A stretch of 64,000 nucleotides of DNA from Cunninghamia lanceolata (GCA_027924645.1 BSBN01001251.1:1488001-1552000), one strand, 5' to 3'. Numbered from the stretch's first letter, positions 1-12,795 are shown. The notes: generated by a model from the letters alone, not told the origin. Translations and numbers: made by a program.

Positions 1-2569
1 TTAAGATTTAAACTTGACTCACCTAATGCCACAAAGATTTAGCTTTTCAGAACAGGCAGAATACTCTCATTTTAGGACCAAGATTTGGGTGATAAGTCAC
101 TAGTTTGGCACTATTCTTAGACTTATCTAACTGGTTAGGTATGAGAGTATGCAAGGGTCCTAATTCTACTCCTACAACTAACAGGTTGAAGCAATGAAAT
201 GGTTTGTTTTAATGTTTTAGATGCAAGATAGGGGGTTTTGGGTCATAACTACTACACAAGTAGCAGACCGATGCCTATCTTAGGGCAAGGAGTCAACTAG
301 ACGTATACAAGTGAATGATTTGCATTGGCATTCAAGTTTCAAGGGATTAAGATTGGTGCTTGCCTTACAAACACCACCCAAGACTGAGTGTTTAGCTGCC
401 TCTACTTACAAATATCTTAGCTAACATACATTCTTCTTCATACTTAATCCAAAATAGTTTAATCCACTCCTTGAATGGAAGTTAAAAGATCAAGCATGCA
501 ATACAGAAAATCTATATCCTAGAATTTGAGGAACCCTTAGCAACCAGATTCAAAAGAAAAGATGCATACAACAAATGGAGACAAACAGCTAAACACATGC
601 ACAGAAAGTATTTTTCATATGAAACAATAATGAAACTAAAAATATGTGTGACATACATTCAAAATGCAACTCATAAACTCCAACAAAAATAAAACAGCCA
701 AGAAATGCTCTGTTCTTCGTTATTTTTCCCAAAAATGCCCAAGTCTTCAACAACCTAAAATGAGTAACACAGTTTGCCTGTAAAGCAAGAATGTGTACTC
801 AGCAATAAATTACATGGCATTTCAAAATTTGTCAGATACACTGCACCATGAGAATGGCGTTCAAAATATTCAATGTAGCAGAGAAGAGAAGAGAAAGACC
901 AGGTAAAATCAGGAGCTGTGTAGCCGCCTAGAGATTTCCTTCACAAATTTGGTAGTTGGCCAGTCAATCAAACCCATACCTCTACAAATCACCATTAATG
1001 GCCAACCTACCTGTAGCCTTCTTGGAAACACAGCAGCGAATGCATAAGAGATTTTCCCGCTTGAAAGACCGGCTGCAGATACAAAGAAAATCCCTCGCCT
1101 TCTGGAAATTTAAAATAGGCCATCAATTTCCTACCTATCGCCAAGATCTGCGGCCTCAAATCACTTTGAAAAGTCATTAACCAATTAAATTGTGCCACGT
1201 AGGTATCCCTTTTGCCATTGCTGACTTTTCCCTCTCTTATTTTGCCTTTTTTGCGACTTACATGCAATTGTATGTAAGATTGTATATACATACAATCGCA
1301 AACATACAAGGCGGACCCCAAATCCTTATAGAAAAAATTGCAATCATATTTGGGTCCAGCTTGTATCCTCCTTTCTTGTACATTTCCTTGTATATTGCAT
1401 ATACAAATGCAACATACAACCCCCAGACTTCACCACAATTATGAGGCAGATTGGAAATACTTTGAAATCTGGCTTGTATCTTTACCCTTGCATCTTTCAT
1501 TGTATATCGCTTTGTATATTGGGGACATACAATCCCAATATACAATGACGGACTTGACCCCTTTCACAAATGCAATTAATTTCCTTGCTGCATCCACCCT
1601 ACATCTGCCAATTGTATATTTCATAATGTATGTGCAACTGTATATCGAAGATACATACAACCACAACATACAAAGAAATCCTTTGACTTTTCAACCCTGC
1701 CTTTTGTATGTATCCGCCAGGCCCAATTTGATAACTTTTGGAATCTGGGCTTTGTATGTTGCGCTTGTCTGTCATTTTGTAGATCGAACACATACAATCC
1801 CCTTTGTATGCCTGCGGACCCCACCAAATGTATATTGGTCCCTTGTATATCAACCATCGGAGAAACAATTTGTTGAGCTGTTGATGAGGCTTGTTTGGCC
1901 AAAACCCTTTGTACATCTGACTTTGTATGTTTCTTCTTGTATGTGCATCGGTCATCGGGGAGACTACTGCATGAGTCACTGATATGCTTGTCTGGCCGAT
2001 GAACCCTTTCACTATAACGAATGTATGTCAGCCTCTTCATACATTTTCCATTGTATATACCTGATGTACATTCTGCTTTGCATATCTGCCTTGTATGTGT
2101 GCGATGTACATTTCCTTTGCACATTTCCTTTGTATATCAAATATACAAGGTGAACATACAATAAAACCCGATGCACAGACCTACGGACCCAACCACCATT
2201 TTTCAACCCGATTTGAAACTTTTGACGTCTGCCACTTATATATACCCATTATATATCTGAATATACAACAACAACATACAAACCCTTACATACAAGCATA
2301 GAATCTACGAGGGAATATTCGATGAATGCATCCAAACGCCAAATACAAACCCGATATGCATGCAGTAATGCATACAACCATTTTTTGCACTTTTTGAAGC
2401 CAATTGCACATTATTTTTGGGCCCGCCAATGTACATACAAACAACAATGTATGTACAAGAAGACATGCATGAAAATGTAAAGGCTGAGGGACTTAGAATT
2501 TTTAGATTTTTATGAAGGGGCCTGCAAATTTAAATGTTTAAAACCTAAATGTTTATGCAGGCACCAACA
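1..2569 (-). repeat. E1 3' LTR, left edge outside window
   Basis: Aligns by eye over its whole length with 5131-7699 at a nearly constant offset (about 5127-5130). Differences are mostly transitions. It ends GCACCAACA at 2569. I do not see a strong polypurine tract just inside it: the minus strand there reads AGAACAAAGCCAA, which is weak. Short ORFs inside the LTR, including those at 1007-2301, are repeat-derived and I do not call them genes. Confidence 0.85.
1268..2462. repeat. TTGTAT/ATACAA motif array in left E1 LTR
   Basis: Short motifs TTGTATGT or TTGTATAT and their reverse complements ACATACAA or ATATACAA recur every few tens of bases in both orientations, often as close inverted pairs. 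The same array is in the other LTR (6398-7590). Function unknown. Confidence 0.85.
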
Positions 2570-2791
2570 TTGGCTTTGTTCTAGGGATGCATGCCTCTTG
2601 CAGGCATGGCGAGAACCATAGATCTCTGGGATGCAAACCAGTCCCTTATCCATTGGGCAAATAGAGTCAAACACTACACTAACCTGCATCACAAATCACA
2701 CTTTTGAACACTATTTTGGCAGCCCTGGGTAGCCAAAAATGAAGAACCATAACCTCCTCCTGTCAAATGCCTGATTCGAATCTGAATGACC
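2570..2791. other. E1 interior downstream of gag, no gene
   Basis: About 220 bp between the end of the gag-like frame and the 3' LTR. No coding signal and no clear polypurine tract were found. Confidence 0.5.
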
Positions 2792-4403
2792 CTAACCACA
2801 ACTAAAAACACTAAGATAAACTGCCCATATGCTGATCTTATCAATTACATACTTGACCATTTTTGAAAGCTTGCCACTGTCAGTATTGCCTCTGTCACTC
2901 TGCGTCTCACAATCTAACATATAACCATGCATACTAGAATATCCTTCAGCATTAGGCAATATATGTATGTTATATTCCACAGACAGCATATCATATTGCA
3001 CTTGGCACTTTTCATTGTCTACCTGGCTGTTGCACACTACCAGGCACTCATTTAGCTAATCCAGAAACTAAAAACATTCAAAATATATGAGACCCTCAAT
3101 ATCATAGCTTGCACATTCATTACCCATAGTTTGCATATCCATATCATCTTCACAAGAGCTGAAGATCTCTGCCTTTGGTTCATATGTCCCCTCCTCACAA
3201 ACTAATGCAACACCCAAGTCAGTTGTCTCCTGATATTCATCATCATCTTCAAAAAGAAGGTTAATCCTGCACCAATGAAGGTCATGACTCACAACGTTCA
3301 ATGCATCTAAAGGCTCATCATAAAGGGGATTTACACTCATTGCAAAGGTCTCTGTTTTTTCTTCATGACAACCCACCTCTCCTTCATCATCTGATTGCCT
3401 CACATACAAGATTTCTGCTACTTCAATGCACTCTGAAGATGAACTATCCATATCACTTTCCAGCCCTCTAATGCTTCCTGATGAAACTAGAATTGACTCT
3501 TGATCCATATGATCACAACTATGCATAACTGGGTCATTTAAACATGAAGGTTCTTTGCTGAGGACTGGCATGTAAATATTACTTGAAAAATTATCACAAT
3601 TAGCTTCATTTGCTGGGCAGATCAGGGAATCCTCCTCCATAGCAGAGTCATCATTACCTTGGAATGATGCAGAAATAGGGACAACAGGGGTGTGAGTGCT
3701 ATGACACTCATCTTCAACATATAAATTATATCTTTCATCAACATTGGGGACTGCAAGACAACAAAAATTTGCAGAGAAATAGCCCCTTTGTATTCTGTGT
3801 CTCTAGTTGTTTTCAATGTCTACTACAAACTGATGTGCTTGATGCAATGTGGTGGGCTCCTTATCTCTCAATCTATAGCTCATTTTCTTGTCAAATGCTC
3901 CCAAATAGATCACTAGGCACAATGCATCATTAGGTCTCATACATTCTGGAATTCTTTTCAATGCCTTCCTAAATCTAATGTTAAAGGCTGGAATTAACTC
4001 ATCATTTTCAATATGGATGTACATGAAATCATTAATGACTGCATATTCAGAAATTCTTTCACCATATTGTTCTAAAAATACAGATCTAAATTCCTGCCAA
4101 GAGTTGACAGAGCATGCCAGGAGGTAGGAGAACCAGTCCCTTGCATCTTCATTTAGAGATTGAACAAATAATCTCATAACTACATCTTCATGGTCAACCT
4201 CAAAATCATCTATAACATTTCTAAACTATTGCAAGTGTCTCTCAGTTGATTCATCCTTTGCACCACTAAATTTGGGCAAATACATTGTGATTTTAGATGG
4301 AAAAGCATTCGGATAACCACAAATGCCATTGAAATTTATGGGCTTATTCTGTCAATGCTGAAACTTCTTTTATTACATGGTTGGGATAGGTTATTGTACA
4401 TTG
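2792..4403 (-). pseudogene. E1 gag-like polyprotein with acidic C-terminal tail, interrupted
   Basis: One minus-strand frame runs from about 4400 to 2792, broken by a few stop codons, mostly TAG (for example 3803-3805 and 3068-3070). The upstream part (about 4320-3806) matches a plant Gypsy gag capsid: a KFSGAKDE-type start, then EDVVMRLFVQSL, DARDWF, a central FLEQYGE block, and a C-terminal HQFVVDIE segment. Downstream of the first TAG the frame stays open for about 240 codons of very acidic sequence rich in Asp, Glu and Ser, which I cannot assign to a family. A third segment (3037-2792) is also in frame. No zinc knuckle or protease motif was seen. The gag call is secure; the tail's function is unknown. 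The shared frame suggests one ancestral protein of about 500 residues. Confidence 0.75.
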
Positions 4404-4964
4404 TTGCATTTGACACCTCACAAGGGTGCATGGGATGATAATACATCTTTATATGTTTTTGCAACCCTCTTCTCAACTCAGATTTTCAATCAATGACCTT
4501 AGGTCTTTAAGGTACAAACTGTTGTTTCAACTTGCCTAAAGTCCTCTAAATCTTTTCAACAACATTGCATGCTTCACTTGAAAATATAAACTACATTCTC
4601 AGCAAATACAAAGCATGCTAGCTCTCACCAATATTTCCCTTTTAACCAGTGCTACTTCACCAAATAGGGAATCCTTTAAAACTTATAAAAAAATACCTGG
4701 ATATGTTGTAGCTGCTACAAATTCTTTTCCTTGACTAATGTTCATTTTTAGGTTCTTTTTGTGCCGAGTCACCACCTCCTTGGCAGAGGAATGAGATTCA
4801 AATAACATGAAGTTGAAACTTCATTTCTTTTCTTTCTGGGTTCTCCAACAGTAGAGCCACACATATAACTTTTAAGTTTGATGCAACAAAAGCACTTCCA
4901 GGTCTAATTCTTCAATCTTCTAGACTCACACTAGGATGGGCCAAAAATATATCTCTTAATTCAA
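4404..4964 (-). other. E1 leader between PBS and gag, no gene
   Basis: Non-coding on both strands apart from very short frames. It lies where the 5' untranslated leader of E1 should be. Confidence 0.5.
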
Positions 4965-4983
4965 TTCCCCATTAGAGTCACCA
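4965..4983 (-). promoter_or_regulatory. E1 putative primer-binding site (non-initiator tRNA)
   Basis: Reading the minus strand away from the 5' LTR gives TGGTGACTCTAATGGGGAA, starting 3 bases from the LTR end. It begins TGG, as expected for pairing with a tRNA CCA tail. It differs from the common TGGTATCAGAGC and resembles the TGGCGACTC-GGGGA type that I recall as tRNA-Arg-like in some plant Gypsy elements. The tRNA assignment is from memory and unverified. Confidence 0.5.
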
Positions 4984-4986
4984 TTC

Positions 4987-7699
4987 TGCTGGAGTTTCTT
5001 TCTGAATCAGCAAAGGGTTTGCTAGTTCCAATGCATAGGCAAATTCGGCCAACTAATACAGGAGGTTGCGTGAGCTGCCTCCCCTTCATTTCTGGTTCTG
5101 TCGCACCAAGGGGAGTATCCCTATAGCTAAAGATTTAAACTTGACTCGGCCAATGACACAAAGATTTAGCTTTTCAGAATAGGCAGAATACTCTCATTTT
5201 AGGACCAAGATTTGGGTGATAAGTCACTAGTTTGGCACTGTTCTTGGACTTATCTAACTGGTTAGGTATGAGAGTATGCAGGGGTCCTAATTCTACTCCT
5301 ACTTCTAACAGGTTGAAGCAATGAAATGGTTTGTTTTAATGTTTTGGATGCAAGACAGGGGGTTTTGGGTCATAACTACTACACAAGTAGTAGACTGGTG
5401 CCTATCTCAGGGCAAGGAGTCAACCAGATGTATACAAGTGAATGATTTGCATTGGCATTCAAGTTTCAAGGGGTTAAGACTGGTGCTTGCCTTACAAACA
5501 CCACCCAAGACTGAGTGTTTAGTTGCCTCTACTTACAAATATCCTGGCTGAAATACATTCTTCTTCATACTTAATCCAAAACAGTTTAATCCACTCCTTG
5601 AATGGAAGTTAAAAGATCAAGCATGCAATACAAAAAATCTATATCCTAGAATCTGAGGAACCCTTAGCAACCAGATTCAAAAGAAAAGATGCATACAACA
5701 AATGGAGACAAACAACTAAACACATGCACATAAAGCATTTTTCATATGAAACAAAAATGAAACTAAAAATATGTGCAACATACATTCAAAATGAAACTCA
5801 TAAACTCCAACAGAAATAAAACAACCAAGAAATGCTCTGTTCTTCGTTATTTTTCCCAAAAATGCCCTAGTCTTCAACAACCTAAAATGAGTAACACAGT
5901 CTGCCTTTAAAGCAAGAACATGTACTCATCAATAAATTACATGGCATTTCAAAATTTGCCAAATACACTGCACCGTGAGAATGGCGCTCAAAATATTCAA
6001 TGCAGCAAAGAAGAGAAGAGAGAAATACCAGGTAAAATTGGGAGACGTGCAGCCGCCAAGAGATTTCCTTCACAAATTTGGTAGTTGGCCGATCAATCAG
6101 ACCCATACCTCTGCAAATCGCCATTAATGGCCAACCTACCCGCAACCTTCTTGGAAACGCAGTAGCGAATGCATAAGAGATTTTCCCGCTTGAAAGACCA
6201 GTTGCAGATACAAAGAAAATCCCTCGCCTTCTGGAAATTTAAAACAAGCTGTCGATTTCCTCCCTATCACCAAGATTTGCAGCCTCAAATCACTTTGAAA
6301 AGTCATTGACCAATTAAATTGTGCCACGTAGGTATCCCTTTTGCCATCGCTGACTTTTCCCTCTCTTATTTTTCCTTTTTTGCCACTTACATGCAATTGT
6401 ATGTAAGATTGTATGTACATACAATCACAAACATACAAGGCGGACCCCAAATCCTTATAGAACAAATTGCAATCATATTCAGGTCTGGCTTGTATCCTCC
6501 TTTCTTGTACATTTCCTTGTATATTGCATATACAAATGCAACATACAACCCCCAGACTTCACCACAATTATGAGGTAGATTGGAAATACTTTAAAATCTA
6601 GCTTGTATCTTTACCCTTGCATCTTTCATTGTATATCACTTTGTATATTGGGGACATACAATCCCAATATACAACTATGGACTTGACCCCTTTCACAAAC
6701 GCAATTTAAATTCCTTGCCGCATCCACCCTGCATCTGCCAATTGTATATTTCACAATGTATGTGCAATTGTATATCGAAGATACATACAACCGCAACATA
6801 CAAAGAAATCCTTTGACTTTTCAACCCTACCTTTTGTATGTATCCACTAGGCCCAATTTGATAACTTTTGGAATCCAGGCTTTGTATGTTGTGCTTGTAT
6901 GTCATTTTGTAGATCGAACACATACAATCCCCTTTGTATGCCTATGGACCCCACCAAATGTATATTGGTCCCTTGTATATCGGCCATCGGAGAAACAATT
7001 TGTTGAGCTGCCGATGAGGCTTGTTTGGCTGAAACCCTTTGTACATCTAATTTTGTATGTTTCTTCTTGTATGTGCATCGACCATCAGGGAGACTACTGC
7101 ATGGGTCGCCGATATGCTTGTCTGGCTGATGAACCCTTTCACTGTAGCGAATGTATGTCAGCCTCTTCATACATTTTCCATTGTATATACCCGATGTACA
7201 TTTTGCTTTGCATATTTGCCTTGTATGTGTGCGATGTACATTTCCTTTGCACATTTCCTTTGTATATCAAATATACAAGGCGAACATACAATGAAACCCG
7301 ATGCACAGACCTGCAGACCCGACCACCATTTTTCAACCCGATTTGAAACTTTTGACGTCTGCCACTTGTATATACCAATTGTATATCCAAATATACAACA
7401 ACAACATACAAACCCTTACATACAAGCATAGAATCTGTGAGGGAATATTCGATGAATGCATCCGAACACCAAATACAAACCCAATATGCATGCAGCGATG
7501 CATACAACCATTTTTTGCACTTTTTGAAGCTGATTGCACATTATTTTCGGGCCCGCCAATGTGCATACAAACAACAATGTATATACAAGGAGACATGCAT
7601 GAAAATGTAAAGGCCGAGGGACTTAGAATTTTTGGATTTTTATGAAGGGGCCTGCAAATTTAAATGTTTAAAACTTGAATGTTCATGCAAGCACCAACA
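4987..7699 (-). repeat. E1 5' LTR (2713 bp)
   Basis: Starts TGCTGGAG and ends GCACCAACA. Its right boundary is set by where similarity to the other LTR stops, and by the start of the F fragment, which is uninterrupted at 35763. The first F bases ATACC correspond to GTACC in the other copy and would be the right-hand target duplication; the left-hand one is outside the window. Confidence 0.8.
6398..7590. repeat. TTGTAT/ATACAA motif array in right E1 LTR
   Basis: By eye there are about 20 TTGTAT and about 18 ATACAA hexamers in roughly 1.2 kb, far above chance. Several form close inverted pairs, for example around 6398-6440 and 7260-7300. The array occupies nearly half of the LTR and is conserved between both LTRs. 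Confidence 0.85.
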
Positions 7700-8481
7700 A
7701 TACCAATGCCTATTGATGACAAATCTAACACTAGTCAAGTGAACTTAGAAAATTTAGTAAATTTAAGACTTCCCAACTAGTGCAGAATACATGAAACTTC
7801 TAATCATGGGGAAGTAAATTATCTAGAATTTTCTATTTCCCTCAAGGTTGTATAGAAGGAAATAAACAATATGGAAGTTGTAGTTGCTCCTAAGAATTCA
7901 ACAATTGTTAATCAGTGTCTAGGAACTACTATTGACTCTCCAAGTATTTGGGATTCCCCAAAAAGAAGAAAATGAGATTGATTTAGCTTTGGAGGAAATT
8001 AATGTAGTAAAAAAGGTCACCAAAGGGCATTCATACCTTTTGAGGAGTAATGCTAAAAATCCTCACTTTGTCAATCTCTTTGCATAACATTCATACTCCT
8101 TCTAATCCCAACGCAAGTAAAAATTCATATCCACATAAGATGTAACATCAATTTCCTTAATACACAAGATTTAACATAAACATTCATCTTAAACAAGAGA
8201 TTAGTTAACAATATGATTATGCAAATCAAAATTTAACCATATTGATTCATTATCATTTCATCAATTAAGCATATTATTCTAAACAGAATATTACAAAGCT
8301 TACAATACAATGATCATTTACATATCTTCAATGAGTAACCATCAATATTAATGTACAAGTTACGCCCAAGGCATCAAAATCAATTCATACATTACAATAC
8401 ACAAACTGGTCATAAATATAAACACTGTATCTAGAACCAAAGAGATATGTCTCCATAAGCCTCGGCTTGTCTCATGCTTGG
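7700..8481 (+). mobile_element. F-A: fragment of repeat F (gag-like remnant plus non-coding)
   Basis: Nearly collinear with 35763-36544. The first part translates with stops into a gag-like tail around a CRIHETSNHGEVNY motif, that is Cys-x2-His-x4-His-x4 with the last Cys replaced by Tyr. The rest is AT-rich and non-coding. It is bounded on the left by E1 and on the right by the start of unrelated sequence at 8482, so it is the host into which both were inserted. Confidence 0.75.
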
Positions 8482-11400
8482 TGGCATGCCCACATTTCCC
8501 ATGTAGTCACGACATGCAACACACGTGTCATGTCCACATTTGTCATGTGGTCATGACACGAAATATTAAAAACTTTTCCACGTGTCCCTAGAAACCCCCT
8601 CGCATGCATCTGCGTGCTCGGTGGCAATACGCATAAGGCGTAAACATGTCAATCATAATTGGGGAAGTGTGTCTACCTACACAATCCCCTACGTGATGAA
8701 AGCTGACTAGGGGGTTATGTGATGCAATGTACACGGCTTCTAGGGATAGAACGAATTTAATTCAAACCCTAAGTTTCCTAGGTGAAAGAGATGATTTCGA
8801 TTGAATCAAAATCAAACCTTAACTCTAATGCAATAATAAAATCGAATATAATAATGCATCCAATGGTATGATGGTCGCATGATAAAATGGAGTGATTAAA
8901 TGAAAGTTACAAAAATGCCATAAAAATGAAACCCTAGAATATGGGAAAAATTTGACAGCATAACGCATTTTCAATAATTGAAATAAACTTTTTAAAAAGA
9001 AAATATCCATGAAGTAATTAATGCAAAATTTAAAATAATAAAATATAAGAACAAATTAAATAAATTTCCAAGGTCAAACAAATTTTACCACTCAACAAAA
9101 TTATAGGAATCAAATTTAAATAAACAACTAAATAAAAATAAATAAATAAATAAATGATAATTAAGTCATTTAATAAATATACTCGCGACATTTATATTTA
9201 TTAAATCACTCAAGTTAAAATCATTTAAAACATCCCCCATCCCCCCCCGGAAAAAAAATTGATTAAATAAAAAAAAATCAATTAAAAGATTTCTCAAAAA
9301 CATTAAATTAAAACACGCTAGATAATTAAAAAGAATGCCCAAAATAAATAACTTGCAAAGGGGTTAATGAATCTCAATCAAAACAAATCCCATTCCCATA
9401 AAAATAAATTCCACAAGGGAATAAGTATTCCAAACTCCAAGGGATTAATTAAACCAACTTAAATAAAACTCGTAGAGAAATCAAAACAAATAAAAAAGGA
9501 CCCAAAAGCAAAAGGGAGGGAAATATAAATTCCCTTCAACATGGAAGAATTAAAAGAATTAAATAAAATAACAAATCTAATTCCCTCACATCCTCCACTC
9601 AACCCTAACTCCATTATTATATTGTTTTCCTAAAAAGAGAGCCCTAACCCTAGAATCTCTATCTTATTCTATTATTTTCCTTTCTTCCATTTTGTTTGTT
9701 TTTCCTTCCTCTTGTTTTCTCAATGATTTACCTTCATTGCTTCTCCATTCTTCTTTGCAGGCTAGGGTTTGGCCCACTCATGGCTGCCATGGGGAAAAAG
9801 ATTACAGAGGTATATTTGTAATATACACAGTGGGATTCTTTTTTTTTGATATATATACGAATATATTTATTTGTATATATATACATTTATCATGCATCTG
9901 GAGATGCTTATTTTTACACTGCAGGATACATAGATAGTAAAATACTCACACACACACACATATATATTACATACATGCTTTCGCTGATCTGCAAGTTTGA
10001 AGCGAAAGACAGACAAAACTCTACAAAGGCCGAATGGCTAGAAGGTTTACACACCGCCACGGGCTGGGGCTCCGGTGGTTTGCAAGGTATATGGTGTGGG
10101 GAGGTGGCCAAGCCCCCTCCCCACAACCACAACAAAGAAGGATGGGTGGGCGGTGGTGAAACTGCCGTCCACCCTCTATATTTCATTTTTTTGGTATGAA
10201 ACCCTGCTATAACAGCAGTCCACCCTAACAAATAAATTCCATTCTCCTTAATGCTATCTGTTGTAAAAAAATATATGATTTGCTACTATTTTTTTTGTGT
10301 TTAAAAAAAAAATAGTTTGCTTACTATTTAATAGATATATATACACTGTTTATATACAGTATTATTAATGAGTCTAGGTTAAATATAAAAAGTAGAAATA
10401 TATATATATTATATCCCATATATATATTTTCACATTCAACTTAATAAAATAACATGACCAGATTCGAAAACATATCTTAACCAGAAGGGTATACATTTTT
10501 TTTGCATTAATAACAAAACAAACTTACTATTTCTATTCTTTCCTTTTGACAACATATAAAATGGAGCATAATACTACTTTTTTTTTGTTATAACAGTAAA
10601 TATACAATCCTATTTTTGTATTTTCTGTGAACATAAAAAAAAATAGTTTGCACAGCAAATTCTTTTATTTCTAAAGCCATTTCAAGGGACTACATCAGCA
10701 TTATAACTTCTTTTCTTTCTAAATATAAAATGACAGTAAATAAAACTTCATTTCTATCAAACTTTCAACAAACACATATGCACAAACAGCCACATATTAA
10801 ACACCATTGAAGTCACAATAAGGAGTATTTCACATTTGAATTTCCTTTTTGTTTAAATTCACATTTTACTAAACAGAAAAGTCATTTAATATAAATAGCA
10901 AGTATATATGTTCTTTTGTCAAATATCCAAAATCAAATAAGCACAACAACAAGATGATAACATGTATTTCCATTGCATACATAACATCAAGTGCATATTT
11001 TCTTTGGTAACCTTTCATAACTAAATTAATGCAACAACAGCCTATTGCATAGTTTTAAAATCACAACAATAGGATTTATACATATAAAATTTCCTTCCAC
11101 AACATTCACAATGGAGAGTAACAAATTGAACACTAAATAAAATAAGGCCTACAAGGCCATGCCTCTCAAAACCAGCCAACAAGATAATGTCAAAACACTA
11201 AAATGGACTTCTCCAAAGCTCCATTTTCTCCAATAAAAACCTGCAATAATGCAAACACCAAAATGGGGAACCATGGCCACGTAAATCACCCTCCTCCCTA
11301 CCATAGACTCGCTAGTGGGTCTCTCCCGAGCTAGGGAGGTAGAAATCACACGGTTTCACAACCACACCACCACAATGAAATCTCCAAACACACAAAAATT

Positions 11401-11628
11401 ACTCCCAAGGTGTTGCACATAACAAAACTCAATAAAATGAGTTTGGAGCAGGTAGGGGAGTGGACCCCTCAACTCAAGAGGTCACCCCAAGAACTCCAAA
11501 AATCATAAAATATCAAGGCCTCAAGCCAAAACAAATTTTCCACCATACTCCAAGAATCACTATGGCACTCATGCCAAAATTAAAATGCTCCCAAAATCCA
11601 TAGAATGTCGTCAAGGCTATAAATAGTA
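8482..11628 (-). repeat. Putative distal part of E3 3' LTR, non-coding
   Basis: Similarity to F stops at 8481 and the next bases are TGGCATGCC, as expected for the end of a minus-strand LTR (CA on the minus strand). The other E3 LTR portion lies beyond nested E2 at 16784-18351. Together they would make an LTR of about 4.7 kb, which is large, so part of this stretch could be another element. No coding region is convincing. Contents include CACGTG-containing motifs near 8520-8585, a very AT-rich stretch at 9000-9330, a CT-rich leader-like stretch at 9600-9760, a GC-richer patch at 10020-10180 and TA-rich runs at 10260-10450. Confidence 0.4.
11624..11628. repeat. E2 target-site duplication, left copy (TAGTA)
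   Basis: TAGTA directly precedes the E2 LTR here and directly follows the other LTR at 16779-16783. Confidence 0.85.
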
Positions 11629-12029
11629 TGATGCAGAGGCATCCACACTATAACCTTACAATACAGCATGGATGTCTGCAGCCCATCATCATCATCATCA
11701 TCATCATCATATTTTGCTTAACACTGTCAGCATCATCATCATATTTCACCTGCCGACCGATATCCTCCTGATGACAAGCCCTCGCCCGTTCGCATGTCAA
11801 CAGCATCACCTTACTCGATAATCGACAGCATCATCATGTTCGACCAGCGCGAACATCCTCCTGACATACACTGTTCACTTCAGCAACAACTTCCGTCTTC
11901 ACTACCTTCAGCATCATGATATTCAACATCATGATAATCAACAGGATAAAGAACATCCGGTTCCTCCCATTTATCCTGATGATGACGAATCTTAACTCCT
12001 CGCACCTTCCCTTTGATGCTGATGTCACC

Positions 12030-12140
12030 CGATATCCTGATGACGTATATCCTGATGACGATGACGTCACCCGTAGCTCCTCAATATCCTGCTGTTCCGA
12101 AATATCCTGATGACGTATATCCTGATGATGATGATATCAT
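12030..12140. repeat. ATATCCTGATGACG short repeats with TGACGTCA palindrome (left LTR)
   Basis: Four related copies of a TATCCTGATGAYG unit. A perfect TGACGTCA, the classic bZIP (CRE-type) palindrome, is at 12062-12069. The right LTR has three such palindromes; here two have become TGATGTCA and TGATATCA. Confidence 0.7.
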
Positions 12141-12795
12141 ATCCTGCTGTTGGCCAAACTTAGTTTTTTTTTGGCCCGCGATCAACCCGATCTTCAACCT
12201 GATGCCGATGCACCCCTCCTCGGCTCCTCCTGATGATGATCACCCGACGCACATTCGCTTCATGCACTCAACTGCATCATGCCGATCTCCTCCTACTCGG
12301 ATGATGATGCCCGAAGCAACTGCAGGATATTCACCAAATTATCCTGATGATGCGGTTTTGACAAACTTTCAGCCTTAGCGGATTTTCGATGTTCTGATCC
12401 GCCGAACCTCCTGGGATGACTCGATCCTCTCTCAGGGTGATCTTCCACACTTTATCAGCTCGACCTAGCACATGCCCATGCTAGGGTCTTCAACACCTTT
12501 CAGCCGCGATCCTGCACACCTGCATGCGAACAAACAAACTAACACCTACCCTACTGTACATAACCATTCCACCGATCAGATGAATCAACCAGTGGAATGG
12601 ATCAGTGAATCCATACAGCCACCAAACCAGCAAATCGATTACACAAAGGAGATCAGACAAAAAACAAAAATAGGATCTTTATTGATTTCAAAGATGCAAT
12701 ACAATATACTATTTCTCACACAGCACACTCGAACTCCTCTGCTCAATGCAATACTATACTACCGATCGATGATCTACAGTCAACCGATCCTCATG

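Larger units (their letters stand above)
1..7699 (-). mobile_element. E1: large-LTR, gag-only LTR retrotransposon (non-autonomous)
   Basis: Two long direct repeats (1-2569 and 4987-7699) flank a 2.4-kb interior. On the minus strand the order is 5' LTR (right), primer-binding site, one gag-like reading frame, 3' LTR (left). The LTR starts TGCTGG and ends CCAACA on the plus strand, so the TG...CA termini form a short inverted repeat. I see no protease, RT, RNase H or integrase, so the element would need proteins from a relative, as known for LARD-type elements. The left LTR lacks roughly its first 140 bp because the window starts inside it. Insertion into sequence F is supported by the copy at 35.76 kb, which lacks E1. 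Confidence 0.8.

Noticed and set aside
1338..1982. 214-codon frame in the E1 LTR
   Set aside because: Composed of translated TTGTAT/ATACAA repeats (YIxxYN, LYVxL); open in several frames and on both strands.
9601..9650. CCCTAAC-like motifs suggesting telomeric repeats
   Set aside because: Only two or three imperfect copies; no interstitial telomere array.
9846..10231. Overlapping frames of about 105-117 codons on both strands
   Set aside because: No motif or homology signal recognised; they overlap a GC-richer patch and microsatellite (CACACA, TATATA) sequence.
11684..11710. (CAT)n run and CCTGATGACG repeats resembling an array
   Set aside because: Microsatellite and short LTR repeats without regular unique spacers; not a CRISPR array, and this is eukaryotic DNA.
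12013..12378. Open frame of about 120 codons in the E2 LTR (also 15722-16087)
   Set aside because: Lies in a non-coding LTR on the strand opposite to E2 and is driven by ATCCTGATGAC repeats; no protein motif.
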